A stretch of DNA of 64,000 bases, from contig NZ_AP024853.1 in NCBI RefSeq assembly GCF_024346715.1, positions 434,001-498,000 of the forward strand, read 5' to 3'. Positions 1 to 10,300 of this stretch are shown here, one piece after another; within the stretch, counting starts at the first letter, position 1, and the number at the start of each line of letters is the position of its first letter. The notes below the pieces were generated by a model that saw only the letters and a program-made list of their open reading frames with translations, had not been told where the DNA came from and made no database searches. Both the position numbers and the translations under genes were made by a program. The DNA comes from Photobacterium swingsii (GTDB lineage: Bacteria; Pseudomonadota; Gammaproteobacteria; Enterobacterales; Vibrionaceae).

Positions 1-696
1 ACTTTCACTGGCAACATCTTTTGCGATGCTTGTGGAAAGAAAACTAAGAAAAGCTACTCACAGGGCCACTGTTTCCCCTGTATGAAAAAGCTTGCGCGTT
101 GTGATATGTGTATCATGAAACCAGAAACTTGCCACTACGATGCAGGGACATGCCGTGAACCTGAATGGGGCGATAGCTTCTGCATGGTACCGCACTATGT
201 CTACTTGTCGAATACCTCAGGATTAAAAGTTGGGATTACGCGTCATACTCAGCTTCCTACTCGCTGGATAGATCAGGGAGCAACTCAGGCACTTCCTATC
301 TTCAAAGTTAAAACACGTAAACTGTCTGGTTTAGTCGAAATTGCATTAGCCGAGCTTGTAGCCGATAAAACCAACTGGCGCGCCATGCTTAAAGGCGATA
401 ATAAAGACATAGATTTAATCGCAGAAGCAAAACGCTTGATCCCTGAGATTGAAGCGAACCTTGAAGAACTGACTGGCACCTTCGGCAGCGATGCTATTGA
501 ACGATTAGATGAAGATCTGGTTAACATCAGTTACCCTGTCACTCAGCATCCTACCAAGATTAGCTCACATAACTTTGATAAAGAGCCTGTTGTAGAAGGA
601 ACGTTGCTAGGCATTAAAGGCCAATACTTGATGTTTGACACTGGTGTGATCAACATCCGAAAATTCACCAGCTATGAAATTACCGTTGACGCTTAA
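1..696 (+). CDS. DUF2797 family protein (5' end outside window)
   Basis: The open frame runs in from base 1 with no stop, so the ATG at 82 is probably internal and the gene begins before the window. The visible N-terminal part has several Cys pairs (CxxC near bases 22-35, then CxxC around the ATG at 82 and CDMC soon after), which look like a zinc-ribbon arrangement. The middle carries the conserved stretch with YVYLSNTSGLKVGIT and RWIDQGA, typical of DUF2797. No enzymatic function is established for the family as far as I know. A strong hairpin terminator follows the stop codon. The family call is from recognition of the motif pattern. Confidence 0.8.
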   Translation, partial: TFTGNIFCDACGKKTKKSYSQGHCFPCMKKLARCDMCIMKPETCHYDAGTCREPEWGDSFCMVPHYVYLSNTSGLKVGITRHTQLPTRWIDQGATQALPIFKVKTRKLSGLVEIALAELVADKTNWRAMLKGDNKDIDLIAEAKRLIPEIEANLEELTGTFGSDAIERLDEDLVNISYPVTQHPTKISSHNFDKEPVVEGTLLGIKGQYLMFDTGVINIRKFTSYEITVDA

Positions 697-713
697 TCAG
701 AGCATTATTTATT

Positions 714-740
714 GCGGCTTGGCGTAAGCCGCTTTATTTA
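714..740 (+). terminator. Rho-independent terminator of the DUF2797 gene
   Basis: GCGGCTT at 714-720 pairs with AAGCCGC at 726-732 across a 5-base loop and is followed by TTTATTTA. It lies 18 bases after the upstream stop codon. Confidence 0.8.
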
Positions 741-766
741 AGCAGCTCAATAATGAAGGTATAAAG

Positions 767-816
767 GTGAAGTGCAGAACGCAGAGATCTGCGCTGACTA
801 AATACCTGCACTTCAC
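767..816. repeat. Long inverted repeat between DUF2797 gene and nagE
   Basis: GTGAAGTGCAG at 767-777 pairs perfectly with CTGCACTTCAC at 806-816; inside it CGCAGA (779-784) pairs with TCTGCG (787-792). On the - strand this sits about 50 bases beyond the nagE stop, so it could be the nagE transcript end or a 3'-UTR structure. There is no strong T run after it on either strand, so a simple intrinsic terminator is not certain. Confidence 0.6.
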
Positions 817-865
817 AGGGGGAAGGTTTACGAGCAACACCCAATAGTGCAGCCCGTAATCTAGA

Positions 866-2326
866 TTATGATGCAGCCAAAGAAAGCTTCATTTGATTCG
901 CAACCTTGTCGACCTTACCAAGACCAACAATAACTTGAAGACCATTCTTACCAAGCGGAACCACACCTGCTGCACCCAGTGCTAACAAAGCTTGTTTATC
1001 AGCAAGATCTGAATCTTTTACCGTTAGGCGTAAGCGTGTAATACAGTTATCGACTTCCACAATATTTTGCTTACCGCCAATCGCTTTAATATAGCTTGCT
1101 GTTAAGCCTTCAATATCTTCTTCTTGCTCTGCTTCATTCATGTCTTCACCACGCCCCGGCGTTTTTAGATTAAATTTAACAATCGCAAATTTAAATACGC
1201 TGTAATAAAGCATAAAGAATACAATGCCTTGTGGGATTAGCATGTACCAGTTTGTCGCAAGAGGATTCTGGCTTGATAGTACAAAATCAACCAGACCCGC
1301 AGAAAAACCAAAACCTGCCATCCACTCCATGCTAGCAGCAATATACAGTGAGATCCCCGTCAGCACAGCATGGATGAAGTACAAGACTGGAGCAAGGAAC
1401 ATAAAGCTGAACTCTAGTGGCTCAGTGATCCCTGTGAAGAACGAAGCCATTGCTGCAGCTAACATGATGGAGAATACTTTATTCTTATTGGCCGCATCAG
1501 CACAGTGATACATAGCCAAAGCAGCGCCTGGTAAACCAAACATCATGATAGGGAAGAAACCCGCCTGATACATACCTGTTTGACCCGGAATACCAGTGCC
1601 GTTAGCAATGGATTGTGCACCACCCAAGAAATTAGGAATATCGTTAATCCCCACCACATCAAACCAAAATACTGGGTACAACGCGTGGTGCATCCCAACG
1701 GTAAGCATTAAGCGATTAAAGAAACCAAATAGACCAGCACCTAAAGCACCAAGTCCTTGTAACTGAGTGCCAAAAATAATTAATGCGTCGTACACGACAG
1801 GCCAAACATACATGAAAACAAACGCCAAAATCATGCCCGCAATTGACGTTAAGATAGGCACTAAACGCTTACCGCTAAAGAATGCCAGTGCTTTGGGAAG
1901 CTCAACACTTGAGTAACGGTTATAGATTTCAGCAGAAACGATACCCACAATAATACCAATAAACTGGTTGTTTATTTTATTGAATGCAGCAGGAACTGCA
2001 TCAGTGGCAACACCAAGTAACTGCGCAACATTACCCGGTGATAGCAGCGTTGTCAGTACCATAAAACAGATGAAACCAGAAAGCGCAGCAGAACCATTCT
2101 TGTCTTTACTTAACCCAAAAGACACGCCAATGGCAAAAAGAACGGCCATGTTATCGATAATGGCTGAGCCCGATTTAATCAGAAAAGCAGCCAATACGCT
2201 TTCAGCCCCCCAGCCAACAGGATCAATCCAATACCCTATCCCCATCAGTATTGCCGCAGCTGGTAAAGTAGCGACTGGCACCATCAGTGCCTTACCTACC
2301 TTTTGCATGTAACCCAAAATACTCAT
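866..2326 (-). CDS. nagE: PTS N-acetylglucosamine-specific EIICB
   Basis: A 486-residue membrane protein with a long EIIC domain (about residues 1-375, many hydrophobic helices, with GMHHALYP and a TGITEPLEF motif) and a C-terminal EIIB domain (about 405-486) carrying the phosphorylated Cys motif NCITRLRL. It imports and phosphorylates N-acetylglucosamine at the inner membrane. There is no EIIA domain, so it must borrow EIIA from another PTS protein, as is usual for the Vibrionaceae form. The start ATG at 2326 has AGGTTCAA upstream. It is transcribed away from a LysR-type gene; a palindrome lies in the shared intergenic region. GlcNAc versus glucose specificity is inferred from overall resemblance to NagE; a chitinase occurs elsewhere in the window. 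Confidence 0.85.
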   Translation of the reverse strand: MSILGYMQKVGKALMVPVATLPAAAILMGIGYWIDPVGWGAESVLAAFLIKSGSAIIDNMAVLFAIGVSFGLSKDKNGSAALSGFICFMVLTTLLSPGNVAQLLGVATDAVPAAFNKINNQFIGIIVGIVSAEIYNRYSSVELPKALAFFSGKRLVPILTSIAGMILAFVFMYVWPVVYDALIIFGTQLQGLGALGAGLFGFFNRLMLTVGMHHALYPVFWFDVVGINDIPNFLGGAQSIANGTGIPGQTGMYQAGFFPIMMFGLPGAALAMYHCADAANKNKVFSIMLAAAMASFFTGITEPLEFSFMFLAPVLYFIHAVLTGISLYIAASMEWMAGFGFSAGLVDFVLSSQNPLATNWYMLIPQGIVFFMLYYSVFKFAIVKFNLKTPGRGEDMNEAEQEEDIEGLTASYIKAIGGKQNIVEVDNCITRLRLTVKDSDLADKQALLALGAAGVVPLGKNGLQVIVGLGKVDKVANQMKLSLAAS

Positions 2327-2497
2327 TGTTGAACCTCAGATTTATAGATAAAGAAAATGCATCTGTTCTTTAACCCATTAGCGCCACACACTTTTTAATA
2401 GCAATAAATAAACTTTTTTAGGTGCTAATTTTCAAGAAGATAGGCATATATAAACTGAAAATAACTGGCTAGACAAACGAAATTAAAGTTACTATAA

Positions 2498-2512
2498 GTG
2501 AAATTATTTCAC
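2498..2512. promoter_or_regulatory. Palindrome in nagE / LysR intergenic region, candidate operator
   Basis: The 15-base sequence GTGAAATTATTTCAC is a perfect inverted repeat, 13 bases before the LysR-type gene start and about 170 bases upstream of nagE. Its position fits autoregulation of the regulator. The protein that binds is unknown. Confidence 0.45.
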
Positions 2513-2525
2513 CTGTAGCTATGAT

Positions 2526-3407
2526 ATGGATTCTAAACAAGCACTACTAAAAAACATGCATACCTTCAATGTGGCAGTTAAAACCATGAGTTTTAAATCT
2601 GCAGCCGCAGAGCTACACCTGACACAAAGTGCCGTTAGTCACCGAATCAAGGTATTAGAGCAAGAGCTAGGATTTTGTCTTTTTATTAGGGGAACGAGGC
2701 AGTTGTCCTTAACACCAGAAGGCGAACGTTTACACAATACCCTCGCCCGCTCTCTCTCTACTATTTTTAATGAGATAGATAACATTCAGTCTAGCGATCT
2801 CAGTGGTGATCTTCGTATTTTAACGGCTCATGGTTTTGCGCGAGATTGGTTGGTACCAAGGCTTGCTAAATTTAAGCAAACCTTTCCTAACTTAAACTTA
2901 GTGGTCAACTTGCACGAAGAAATTGTCGAGCTAGACAAGGAAGAATTTGATGTGGCGTTTTACTATGGGGACTATCAACAGCCAAATGTTTATTGTCTGC
3001 CATTATTTGATGAAATGTACTTGCCTGTTTGCACTCCGCAGTATGCAAAAGAACACCGTCTGTTAGAGCGAGGTAGCCAAGGATTATCCTCCGTCAATTT
3101 CCTACACTCAAGTCAATCAAATGCTTGGCCACGCTGGTTAAAGTCGATCAACAGTGAGATAGACAGCTATCAACAATGTTACCGATTTAGCCAACAAGGC
3201 TTAGCCGTTGAAGCTGCAAAAAAATCGGTTGGGGTTGCCATTGGCCGTCTGCGGTTTTTAACGCCAGCCATCGAAGCGGGTGAATTATTGGCGCCATTTC
3301 CGGCCATGGAAACTCATCAGCGATACGCACTGCTTTGCATGGATTCCATGCAGCATAGGCCTAAAATTGCCGCTTTTATTCAGTGGGTTAAATCAGAATT
3401 AGCATAA
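2526..3407 (+). CDS. LysR-family transcriptional regulator, DsdC/GcvA-like
   Basis: 293 residues with an N-terminal winged helix-turn-helix (about residues 10-70: AAAELHLTQSAVSHRIKVLE) and a LysR substrate-binding domain behind it. The pattern of the helix-turn-helix and the LVPRLAKF / DVAFYYGDY stretches resembles DsdC and GcvA more than other LysR proteins. It lies divergent from nagE, with a 200-base shared promoter region, which suggests it may control nagE or itself, but the effector cannot be told from sequence. The ATG at 2526 lacks a clear ribosome-binding site. A bidirectional terminator follows 3 bases after the stop codon. Confidence 0.85.
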   Translation: MDSKQALLKNMHTFNVAVKTMSFKSAAAELHLTQSAVSHRIKVLEQELGFCLFIRGTRQLSLTPEGERLHNTLARSLSTIFNEIDNIQSSDLSGDLRILTAHGFARDWLVPRLAKFKQTFPNLNLVVNLHEEIVELDKEEFDVAFYYGDYQQPNVYCLPLFDEMYLPVCTPQYAKEHRLLERGSQGLSSVNFLHSSQSNAWPRWLKSINSEIDSYQQCYRFSQQGLAVEAAKKSVGVAIGRLRFLTPAIEAGELLAPFPAMETHQRYALLCMDSMQHRPKIAAFIQWVKSELA

Positions 3408-3409
3408 AC

Positions 3410-3446
3410 AAAAAGCCCGTATACGCTTACACGTATACGGGCTTTT
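3410..3446. terminator. Bidirectional terminator between LysR gene and efpL
   Basis: AAAAAGCCCGTATACG pairs with CGTATACGGGCTTTT around a short loop; A run and T run on the two sides make it usable from both convergent genes. Confidence 0.9.
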
Positions 3447-3465
3447 AACAAGCAAAGCTTATCAA

Positions 3466-4032
3466 TTAAGCACGGCTCATGAACTTGTGTTCAGCTGTGT
3501 TAATTTTGATCTTCTCGCCAGATGCGATGTACTCAGGTACTTGCACTGTTAAGCCTGTTGTTAGTACAGCAGGTTTAGTACGCGCACTTGCAGATGCACC
3601 TTTGATTGAAGGATCTGTTTCAACAATCACAAGGTCTACCGTTGCAGGTAGTTCGATTGCAACAGGGGTACCATCAACAGTAAGAACTTGAATGCCTTGA
3701 GTTTCTTCAGTAATGAAAAGAAGCTCTTCAGCAATAGACTCTTTGGTGAAGTTGTATGGCGTGTAATCTTCGTTATCCATGAAGACATACTCGTCACCAT
3801 CGATGTAAGAGAATGATGCTTGATGACGACGGAAGTCCGCAAGGTTAATCATTTCATCTGCTTTGAAGCTTTCATCGCTTTTTGCGCCCGTAGCGACATC
3901 ATATAGACGCATACGGTAAAGGCTTGCACCAGCACGACCACTCGGAGTTAGTTTTTTAATTTCTTTCACTAACAATACTTTGCCATTGAGTTCAATGGCT
4001 GCAAATTTTTTGATTTCACTTGCCTTTGGCAT
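3466..4032 (-). CDS. efpL: Elongation factor P-like protein EfpL (YeiP)
   Basis: 188 residues spanning the three EF-P beta domains. The N-terminal KOW-like domain contains [16 protein letters not shown], the loop whose tip normally meets the ribosomal P-site tRNA; in EfpL it carries Arg rather than the modified Lys of EF-P. The middle domain has [13 protein letters not shown] and the C-terminal one the signature [12 protein letters not shown]. This family relieves ribosome stalling at difficult peptide sequences such as polyproline. Length and motifs match E. coli YeiP closely. It is convergent with the LysR gene. Confidence 0.93.
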   Translation of the reverse strand: MPKASEIKKFAAIELNGKVLLVKEIKKLTPSGRAGASLYRMRLYDVATGAKSDESFKADEMINLADFRRHQASFSYIDGDEYVFMDNEDYTPYNFTKESIAEELLFITEETQGIQVLTVDGTPVAIELPATVDLVIVETDPSIKGASASARTKPAVLTTGLTVQVPEYIASGEKIKINTAEHKFMSRA

Positions 4033-4151
4033 AGTCTGACATCCAGTAATAGATTGTGGGTAGAAATTACCACGAACTCAATTTTAGGCAAATAAAGAAA
4101 TTATGAATAGCTGATTTATTCGCCATTTTTCTGTGACATTTCTCCATTTTT

Positions 4152-4373
4152 TCACCCTTTATACTGCTCAACCTCAGAATAACGCTCACAAGCATGCTCA
4201 TGAAATATATCAGCCAGATATTGAGCTAATACTTCAGCAGGCAATTCAGCCGGAATAGCTACATCGTAAATACGTACACGCATTGAGGTTTCTGACTCTT
4301 TAAACAGTAACCATTCCTCATTCTTGCGCTGAACAGCCATGATCGTACCGTATACATTAAACCGAATTAGCAT
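4152..4373 (-). CDS. Small conserved hypothetical protein
   Basis: 73 residues, acidic C-terminal half, with a WLLFKES segment and IPAELPAEVLAQYLADIFHE. It may belong to a small uncharacterised family I recall as DUF7661, but I cannot confirm this. The ATG at 4373 is preceded by GGGTAAAAG. It lies upstream of and in the same direction as efpL with about 120 bases between, enough for a separate efpL promoter. Confidence 0.6.
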   Translation of the reverse strand: MLIRFNVYGTIMAVQRKNEEWLLFKESETSMRVRIYDVAIPAELPAEVLAQYLADIFHEHACERYSEVEQYKG

Positions 4374-4460
4374 CTTTTACCCACAATCCTAGTTTCTGCT
4401 ACCACTCACTATACTGATAATCAGCCAAGCATACACTCACACCGACTCAGGGGAGCAAAC

Positions 4461-5138
4461 ATGCTCAATATGGACTTTAGTCAACGCATTGTTATTGATA
4501 CCAACCTAATGGAATGGCTACCCAGCCCATCAGGTGGTGTCCGCCGAAAACCATTAGAACGAGAAGCCGCTGAATCTGGGCACACCACTAGCGTCGTTGA
4601 ATACACCGCACAAGCCAAATTTCCGACTCACCCTCACCCATTAGGTGAAGAGATCTTTGTATTAGATGGCGTATTTTCAGATGAAACGGGAGATTTTCCT
4701 GCTGGCAGCTATATTCGTAATCCACCCGCATCCCAGCACGCCCCTTTTAGCCGACAGGGCTGTCGAATTTTTGTAAAGCTCAATCAATTCAACAAAAGGG
4801 ATAGCCAACAAGTTAATATCAACACCCAAACAGCACCTTGGCTAGATGGCATTGGTGGATTAAAAGTGATGCCATTACATGCGTTTAAAGACAGTTCTAT
4901 ACAAGGAGCACGTCACGAACATACCGCACTTGTTAAATGGCCTGCTGGGGAGCTTTTTCAGCCTCATCAACATGTTGGTGGCGAAGAAATATACGTGATT
5001 TCAGGTGAATTCAGAGATGAAAACGGTTGTTATCCTGCGGGCAGTTGGATACGTAGCCCACATCAAAGTATGCATTGCCCTTATGTTAACGAAGACACCA
5101 TCATATTAGTTAAGACAGGTCACTTAGCTTTGGTATAG
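4461..5138 (+). CDS. Two-cupin protein, ChrR-like
   Basis: 225 residues made of two similar cupin barrels, about residues 30-115 and 130-220. Each holds a metal-binding pattern: HPHPLGEEIFVLDG in the first and HQHVGGEEIYVISG in the second, followed by PAGSYIRNP and PAGSWIRSP. This is the arrangement of the ChrR-type cupin domain, found in zinc anti-sigma factors and in free-standing proteins. No zinc-binding anti-sigma N-terminus (HxxxCxxC) is visible, so it is more likely a stand-alone metal-binding protein than an anti-sigma factor. GGGGAG lies 7 bases before the ATG. Confidence 0.75.
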   Translation: MLNMDFSQRIVIDTNLMEWLPSPSGGVRRKPLEREAAESGHTTSVVEYTAQAKFPTHPHPLGEEIFVLDGVFSDETGDFPAGSYIRNPPASQHAPFSRQGCRIFVKLNQFNKRDSQQVNINTQTAPWLDGIGGLKVMPLHAFKDSSIQGARHEHTALVKWPAGELFQPHQHVGGEEIYVISGEFRDENGCYPAGSWIRSPHQSMHCPYVNEDTIILVKTGHLALV

Positions 5139-5317
5139 CGCAAAGCTGCTTGATACTCACTAAAACCCTGCTCGCGCTGCTATGACCAGTACGAAAGCGA
5201 TTAAGTTTATAAATCCTGTCATGTAGAGTGTCTTGCTTATCTTAGGGGCTCGCTGAAAAATTTCATGAAGTCCCTCGCTGCATTCCCTAAATACGACTTA
5301 ATAGAGACAGCCTGACA

Positions 5318-5722
5318 ATGACGACCATTCATCATCATCCTGTACAAATCTACTACGAAGATACCGATCACTCAGGTGTTGTTTATCACCCAAACTTTCT
5401 AAAATATTTTGAACGCGCTCGTGAGCACGTAATCGACAGCGATAAGCTCGCAACCTTATGGAATGACCATGGACTTGGCTTTGCGGTTTATAAAGCGAAC
5501 ATGGTTTTTCAAGATGGTGTCGAGTTTGCTGAAGTCTGCGACATTCGCACTAGTGTCACCCTCGACGGTAAATACAAAACCCTATGGCGACAAGAAGTAT
5601 GGCGTCCTAATGGTACACGTGCAGCCGTTATTGGTAATATCGAAATGGTTTGCTTGGATAAACAAAAACGCTTACAACCGATCCCACAGGATTTACTAGA
5701 TAGCATGGCATCCATGGTGTAA
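5318..5722 (+). CDS. Hotdog-fold acyl-CoA/ACP thioesterase, YbgC-type (Orf6-like)
   Basis: 134 residues, a full-length 4-hydroxybenzoyl-CoA thioesterase-type hotdog protein. The catalytic motif YEDTDHSGVVYHPNFLKYFE is at residues 9-28, with Asp at about 17 as general base. Its position next to pfaE and the pfa operon matches the gene called Orf6 in EPA-producing bacteria, a thioesterase studied from P. profundum and thought to release the finished fatty acid from the synthase. It is convergent with pfaE, with 24 bases between stop codons. Confidence 0.85.
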   Translation: MTTIHHHPVQIYYEDTDHSGVVYHPNFLKYFERAREHVIDSDKLATLWNDHGLGFAVYKANMVFQDGVEFAEVCDIRTSVTLDGKYKTLWRQEVWRPNGTRAAVIGNIEMVCLDKQKRLQPIPQDLLDSMASMV

Positions 5723-5746
5723 TAAACCCGAGTAATGCAATCACAG

Positions 5747-6625
5747 TTACTTAGCCAGTACATCTTCAAGACAAATTTGGCGGGCGTGAATAGATGACGG
5801 TTCTAGCTTACGCCCTTTTACCACTAAGCCAAAGCGGCAAGCCGCAGACAAGCGCCCCAAGTAGGTAGACCAAGTGATTGTTTCTATTTGCTTTTTTACA
5901 TTTTTGTTCTTATCATCTTCCGCCCTAGACGACAATACGTCCAAAACAATGCCAGTGATGAGTTCAAGCGAATGTTCACTTTCATCGTTTTCATTCACCA
6001 GTGAAAGCTGTTGTTTATGACTAAAAGAAAAATCAAACCCAAATGATCTTAAAGCGTGTGCAAGCCCCTTCCCTGTCGCCTTTATATAGGACTCTTTGAG
6101 TACCCACAAATCAAAAAAACGTCGACGCTGATCGCCAAATTCCAACTGCGTTAATGCTGTTATTTCTAGGGGGTGAAAATAATTCTTCATGATAGTGCTA
6201 ACAGATAGGTGCTCCCTTTCAAACTCGATATCCACGCCAAGTTCAATCTCTTGATCAGCCGTTTGTGTAATAGCCAACAGCACCTGTTCATCGCTATGGC
6301 TGAGATTAAAAGCCAGCTCTGTTTGCTGTCGCTGTGCTCTCGACAAATATGGCTTACCTTGTTCACCATATTCAAAACACCACTCATGAGGCTTTATAGC
6401 TGCATAGCGTGACAGCGTCACACGAAGAAATGCACGTATGTAGATAGCGTGCATACGTGCTAAAGGCTGTCGGTAACGCATCGCTTTATCTAACTCATCT
6501 TTGCTTAGTAAGGTACGTGCCCGATGAATCAATGTCGCGTGGCTAGAGTGCATATTAGCATCTGAATGTTTATTTACTTTGGGCAAGGTAAGAAACCACA
6601 AATCCACTGTATTTTCAGTCATCAA
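5747..6625 (-). CDS. pfaE: Sfp-type 4'-phosphopantetheinyl transferase
   Basis: 292 residues. The Sfp/AcpT signature is clear: GVDIEFE near residue 130 and the magnesium and CoA binding stretch FDLWVLKESYIKATGKG near residue 170. Such enzymes move phosphopantetheine from CoA onto the conserved Ser of acyl carrier domains. Given the neighbouring pfaA with five carrier domains, the natural role is activation of the PUFA synthase, as PfaE does in Shewanella and Moritella. It is divergent from pfaA, with a 720-base gap. Two adjacent ATG codons at 6625 and 6622 are candidate starts and neither has an obvious ribosome-binding site. Confidence 0.85.
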   Translation of the reverse strand: MMTENTVDLWFLTLPKVNKHSDANMHSSHATLIHRARTLLSKDELDKAMRYRQPLARMHAIYIRAFLRVTLSRYAAIKPHEWCFEYGEQGKPYLSRAQRQQTELAFNLSHSDEQVLLAITQTADQEIELGVDIEFEREHLSVSTIMKNYFHPLEITALTQLEFGDQRRRFFDLWVLKESYIKATGKGLAHALRSFGFDFSFSHKQQLSLVNENDESEHSLELITGIVLDVLSSRAEDDKNKNVKKQIETITWSTYLGRLSAACRFGLVVKGRKLEPSSIHARQICLEDVLAK

Positions 6626-7345
6626 TTATCTGTAACCTATGCCTAATCCAACCATGCATTATAGGGTATCAAGCCGTCAAAACAACTGAGCAACAAGCAA
6701 TTAATACAACATAAAACAGGTCAGATGACTGACCATTAAAAATCAAAAGCAATTGCAAACCACCCCCTACCAATCAAGACTCAATTAAACTTTTTTACAC
6801 AAAATGCGACACAGATCACCACAACATGAAAAGTTGAGTATTTACACTAGAAAACACAAAACCACACTTACATATCAACAAGTTAAACCCAATAACATCA
6901 CAAAATGTAAGAATTCAGTTTTTTTAACTGGTCTGAAGAGATCCAACCTCTTACTCAGGCGATTGTAACCACTATCCGCCTCGGGTAGGCTGCTCAACCA
7001 TTGACTGATTCAGCGATAACTCACCGATAGAATTTTAATTCAATCAGGTGCATAGCGCTGCTGCTCTACAGGATAGTAATGGATACGAGCACTATGGAAA
7101 AACCGACGATTTTACCTTGCCATCTTGGTAATAAACGCCACCTCGATAGTAAAGCTGCATTTTAACATGCCGTTTTCTACTCACCCTGCATCCTGGCTCT
7201 ATCCAGCCTCTACTTATTTTTTAATAAGCGCACTATTGCGCTTACCTCAAATGCTTCACCTTTTATTTTTTCATCAGTTGCCTAGCCGCAACACTTACAC
7301 CGAATGTATAGCACCCGTAACACAAGTGCTGAGCGGAGACTCATA
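6626..7345. other. Long intergenic region, pfaE / pfaA divergent promoters
   Basis: About 720 bases with no convincing gene. It is AT-rich and must hold the promoters for pfaE and the pfa operon. AACTGGTCTGA at 6926-6936 matches the first half of the E. coli FadR operator consensus, but the second half is poorly matched. A small hairpin GGTCA/TGACC occurs near 6719-6734. No pfaR-type regulator gene is present. Leader length before pfaA cannot be set from sequence. Confidence 0.5.
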
Positions 7346-10300
7346 ATGAGCCAAACCCCAAAAACCACACCTGAATCGCAAGAAGATAAGCGACTCAATA
7401 AACGCTTGAAAGACATGCCTATTGCTATAGTTGGCATGGCAAGCATTTTTGCTAACTCTCGTTACTTAAATAAGTTCTGGGATTTGATTAGTGAAAAAAT
7501 TGATGCGATTACAGAAGTTCCAGATACGCACTGGCGCCCTGAAGACTATTACGATGCAAACAAAAGCACGCCAGATAAGTCTTACTGTAAACGTGGTGGC
7601 TTCATGCCTGAAGTTGATTTCAACCCAATGGAGTTTGGTCTTCCGCCAAATATTCTTGAATTAACGGATACGTCGCAGCTGCTCTCTCTGATTGTTGCTA
7701 AAGAAGTGTTAGCCGATGCCAAACTGCCTGAAGGTTACGATCGCGATAAGATTGGTATTACCCTAGGTGTCGGTGGCGGACAAAAAATCAGCCAAAGCTT
7801 AAATGCGCGTTTGCAATACCCTGTTCTGAAGAAAGTCTTTGCCAGCAGTGGCATTAGCGAACAAGACAGCGAAATGCTGATCAAAAAATTCCAAGATCAG
7901 TACATCCATTGGGAAGAAAACTCGTTCCCAGGTTCACTCGGTAACGTTATTGCGGGCCGTATTGCCAATCGCTTCGATTTAGGTGGTATTAACTGCGTGG
8001 TCGATGCGGCATGTGCTGGTTCACTGGCCGCACTTCGCATGGCATTGGGTGAGCTGGTTGATGGTCGCAGTGAGATGATGATCACTGGTGGTGTGTGTAC
8101 AGATAACTCACCGACCATGTACATGAGCTTCTCGAAAACGCCCGCTTTCACCACCAACGAAACCATCCAGCCTTTCGATATCGATTCAAAAGGCATGATG
8201 ATTGGTGAAGGTATCGGTATGGTCGCCCTGAAGCGACTTGAAGATGCAGAACGCGATGGCGACCGTATTTACTCAGTAATCAAAGGTGTTGGCGCATCAT
8301 CAGACGGTAAATTCAAAAGTATTTATGCACCGCGCCCTGAAGGCCAAGCCAAAGCACTGAAACGTGCTTACGATGATGCTGGTTTTGCCCCTCAAACGCT
8401 GGGCTTATTAGAAGCGCACGGTACAGGTACTGCCGCAGGCGATGTGGCAGAATTCAACGGCTTGAATTCTGTATTTAGTGAAGGCAATGACCAAAAGCAA
8501 CACATTGCTTTAGGTTCGGTGAAATCACAAATTGGTCATACCAAGTCAACAGCAGGTACGGCGGGCTTAATCAAAGCTGCCCTCGCCCTTCATCACAAAG
8601 TATTACCGCCAACGATTAATGTATCTAAACCAAATCCAAAACTGAACATCGAAGATTCGCCTTTCTACCTCAACACAGAAATGCGTCCTTGGATGCAACG
8701 TGTTGATGGCACACCACGTCGTGCAGGTATCAGCTCTTTTGGCTTTGGTGGTACTAACTTCCACGTGGTGCTTGAAGAGTACACTTCTGAGCACCAACGT
8801 GACGATCAATACCGTCAACGTGAAGTGGCACAAACACTTCTATTCACTGCGTCTTCTCGTGATGCCCTGATTGCTGACCTAAAAGAGCAAATCAAAGTTG
8901 TTCAAGCCGGTAACACAACACTTTCAGCCTTAGCGAAAACACATGGCCTTCGTGACATTGCCGCTGGTGATGCGCGTTTAGGTTTAGTTGCTAAATCAGC
9001 GGATGAACTACAAACATTACTGACTCAAGCCTTATCGCAGCTAGAAAAACAAGACGCGACACAATGGCAGCTACCAAACGGAACTAGCTACCGCGCTTCT
9101 GCACTGGTTGGCGACAAACAAGCAGGCAAAGTTGCGGCATTGTTTGCAGGTCAAGGTTCACAATACCTGAATATGGGTCGTGAACTCGCGTGTTACTACC
9201 CTGAAATGCGTAACCAATTAGCCAAAGCCGATCAGGTGTTCGGCCAGAACAAGAAAACGGTTCTTTCACAAGTTCTATTCCCTATTCCAGCCTTCAGTAA
9301 AGAAGATGTTGCCGCTCAAGAGGCGACACTTACCAATACAGCCAACGCACAAAGTGCAATTGGTGTGATGGCTATGGGTCAATTTGATCTATTGACACAG
9401 GCTGGCTTTAAAGCCGATATGGTTGCAGGTCACAGCTTTGGTGAACTCAGTGCATTGTGTGCATCTGGTGTGATCTCGCAAGATGATTACTACAAGCTCG
9501 CGTTTGAGCGTGGTAATGCGATGGCCGCTAAGCCAGCCGAAGGCGACAGCGGCACTATGTACGCCGTTATTCTTGATGCCGACAAGCTTGCCGATGTCGA
9601 GAAATGCATCAGTGCTTTCGACGGCGTCAGCATTGCTAATTACAATGCTCCAAGCCAACTTGTTATCGCTGGCCCAACGGTTGGCGCACAACAAGCAGCC
9701 AAAGCACTGACAGAGCAAGGATTCAAAGCAATCCCACTGCCTGTTTCTGGTGCATTCCACACACCTTTGGTTGCTCACGCTCAAAAGCCCTTTGCTGCTG
9801 CAATTGATAAAGCCGCTTTTACTGCCCCTACTTTACCTTTGTATTCCAACGCAACGGGTGAACTGTACAAGAAAGATGGTAAGGCAATTAAAAAGGCCTT
9901 CAAACAACACATGCTGCAATCTGTTCGCTTCAGCACTCAGTTAGAAGCCATGTATCAAGCAGGGGCACGCGTATTCGTTGAGTTCGGACCAAAGAACATC
10001 CTGCAAAAACTGGTTGAGAAAACACTGCAAGCTAAGTCTGATGAATTATGCGTCATCAGCTTGAACCCAAACCCTAAAGGTGACAGCGATCAGCAGTTAC
10101 GTTTAGCCGCAGTACAACTGGCCGTTGCTGGTGTTCCATTAAGCACTATTGACCCATACCAAGCTGAAATTGCAGCGCCTGCTGCTGCATCGCCAATGAA
10201 CATCAAGCTTCATGCAACTAATTACATCAGTGATGCGACGCGTAAGAAGATGGCGAAGTCGTTAGAGACAGGTGCCATTGCCCCGCTCACTGAAATTGTT

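Noticed and set aside
4461..5138. ChrR-type anti-sigma factor
   Set aside because: Both domains are cupins; the N-terminal zinc-binding anti-sigma domain is missing and no sigma factor gene is adjacent.
7304..7345. Upstream in-frame ATG for pfaA
   Set aside because: No ribosome-binding site, while the ATG at 7346 has GCGGAG and fits the usual PfaA N-terminus.
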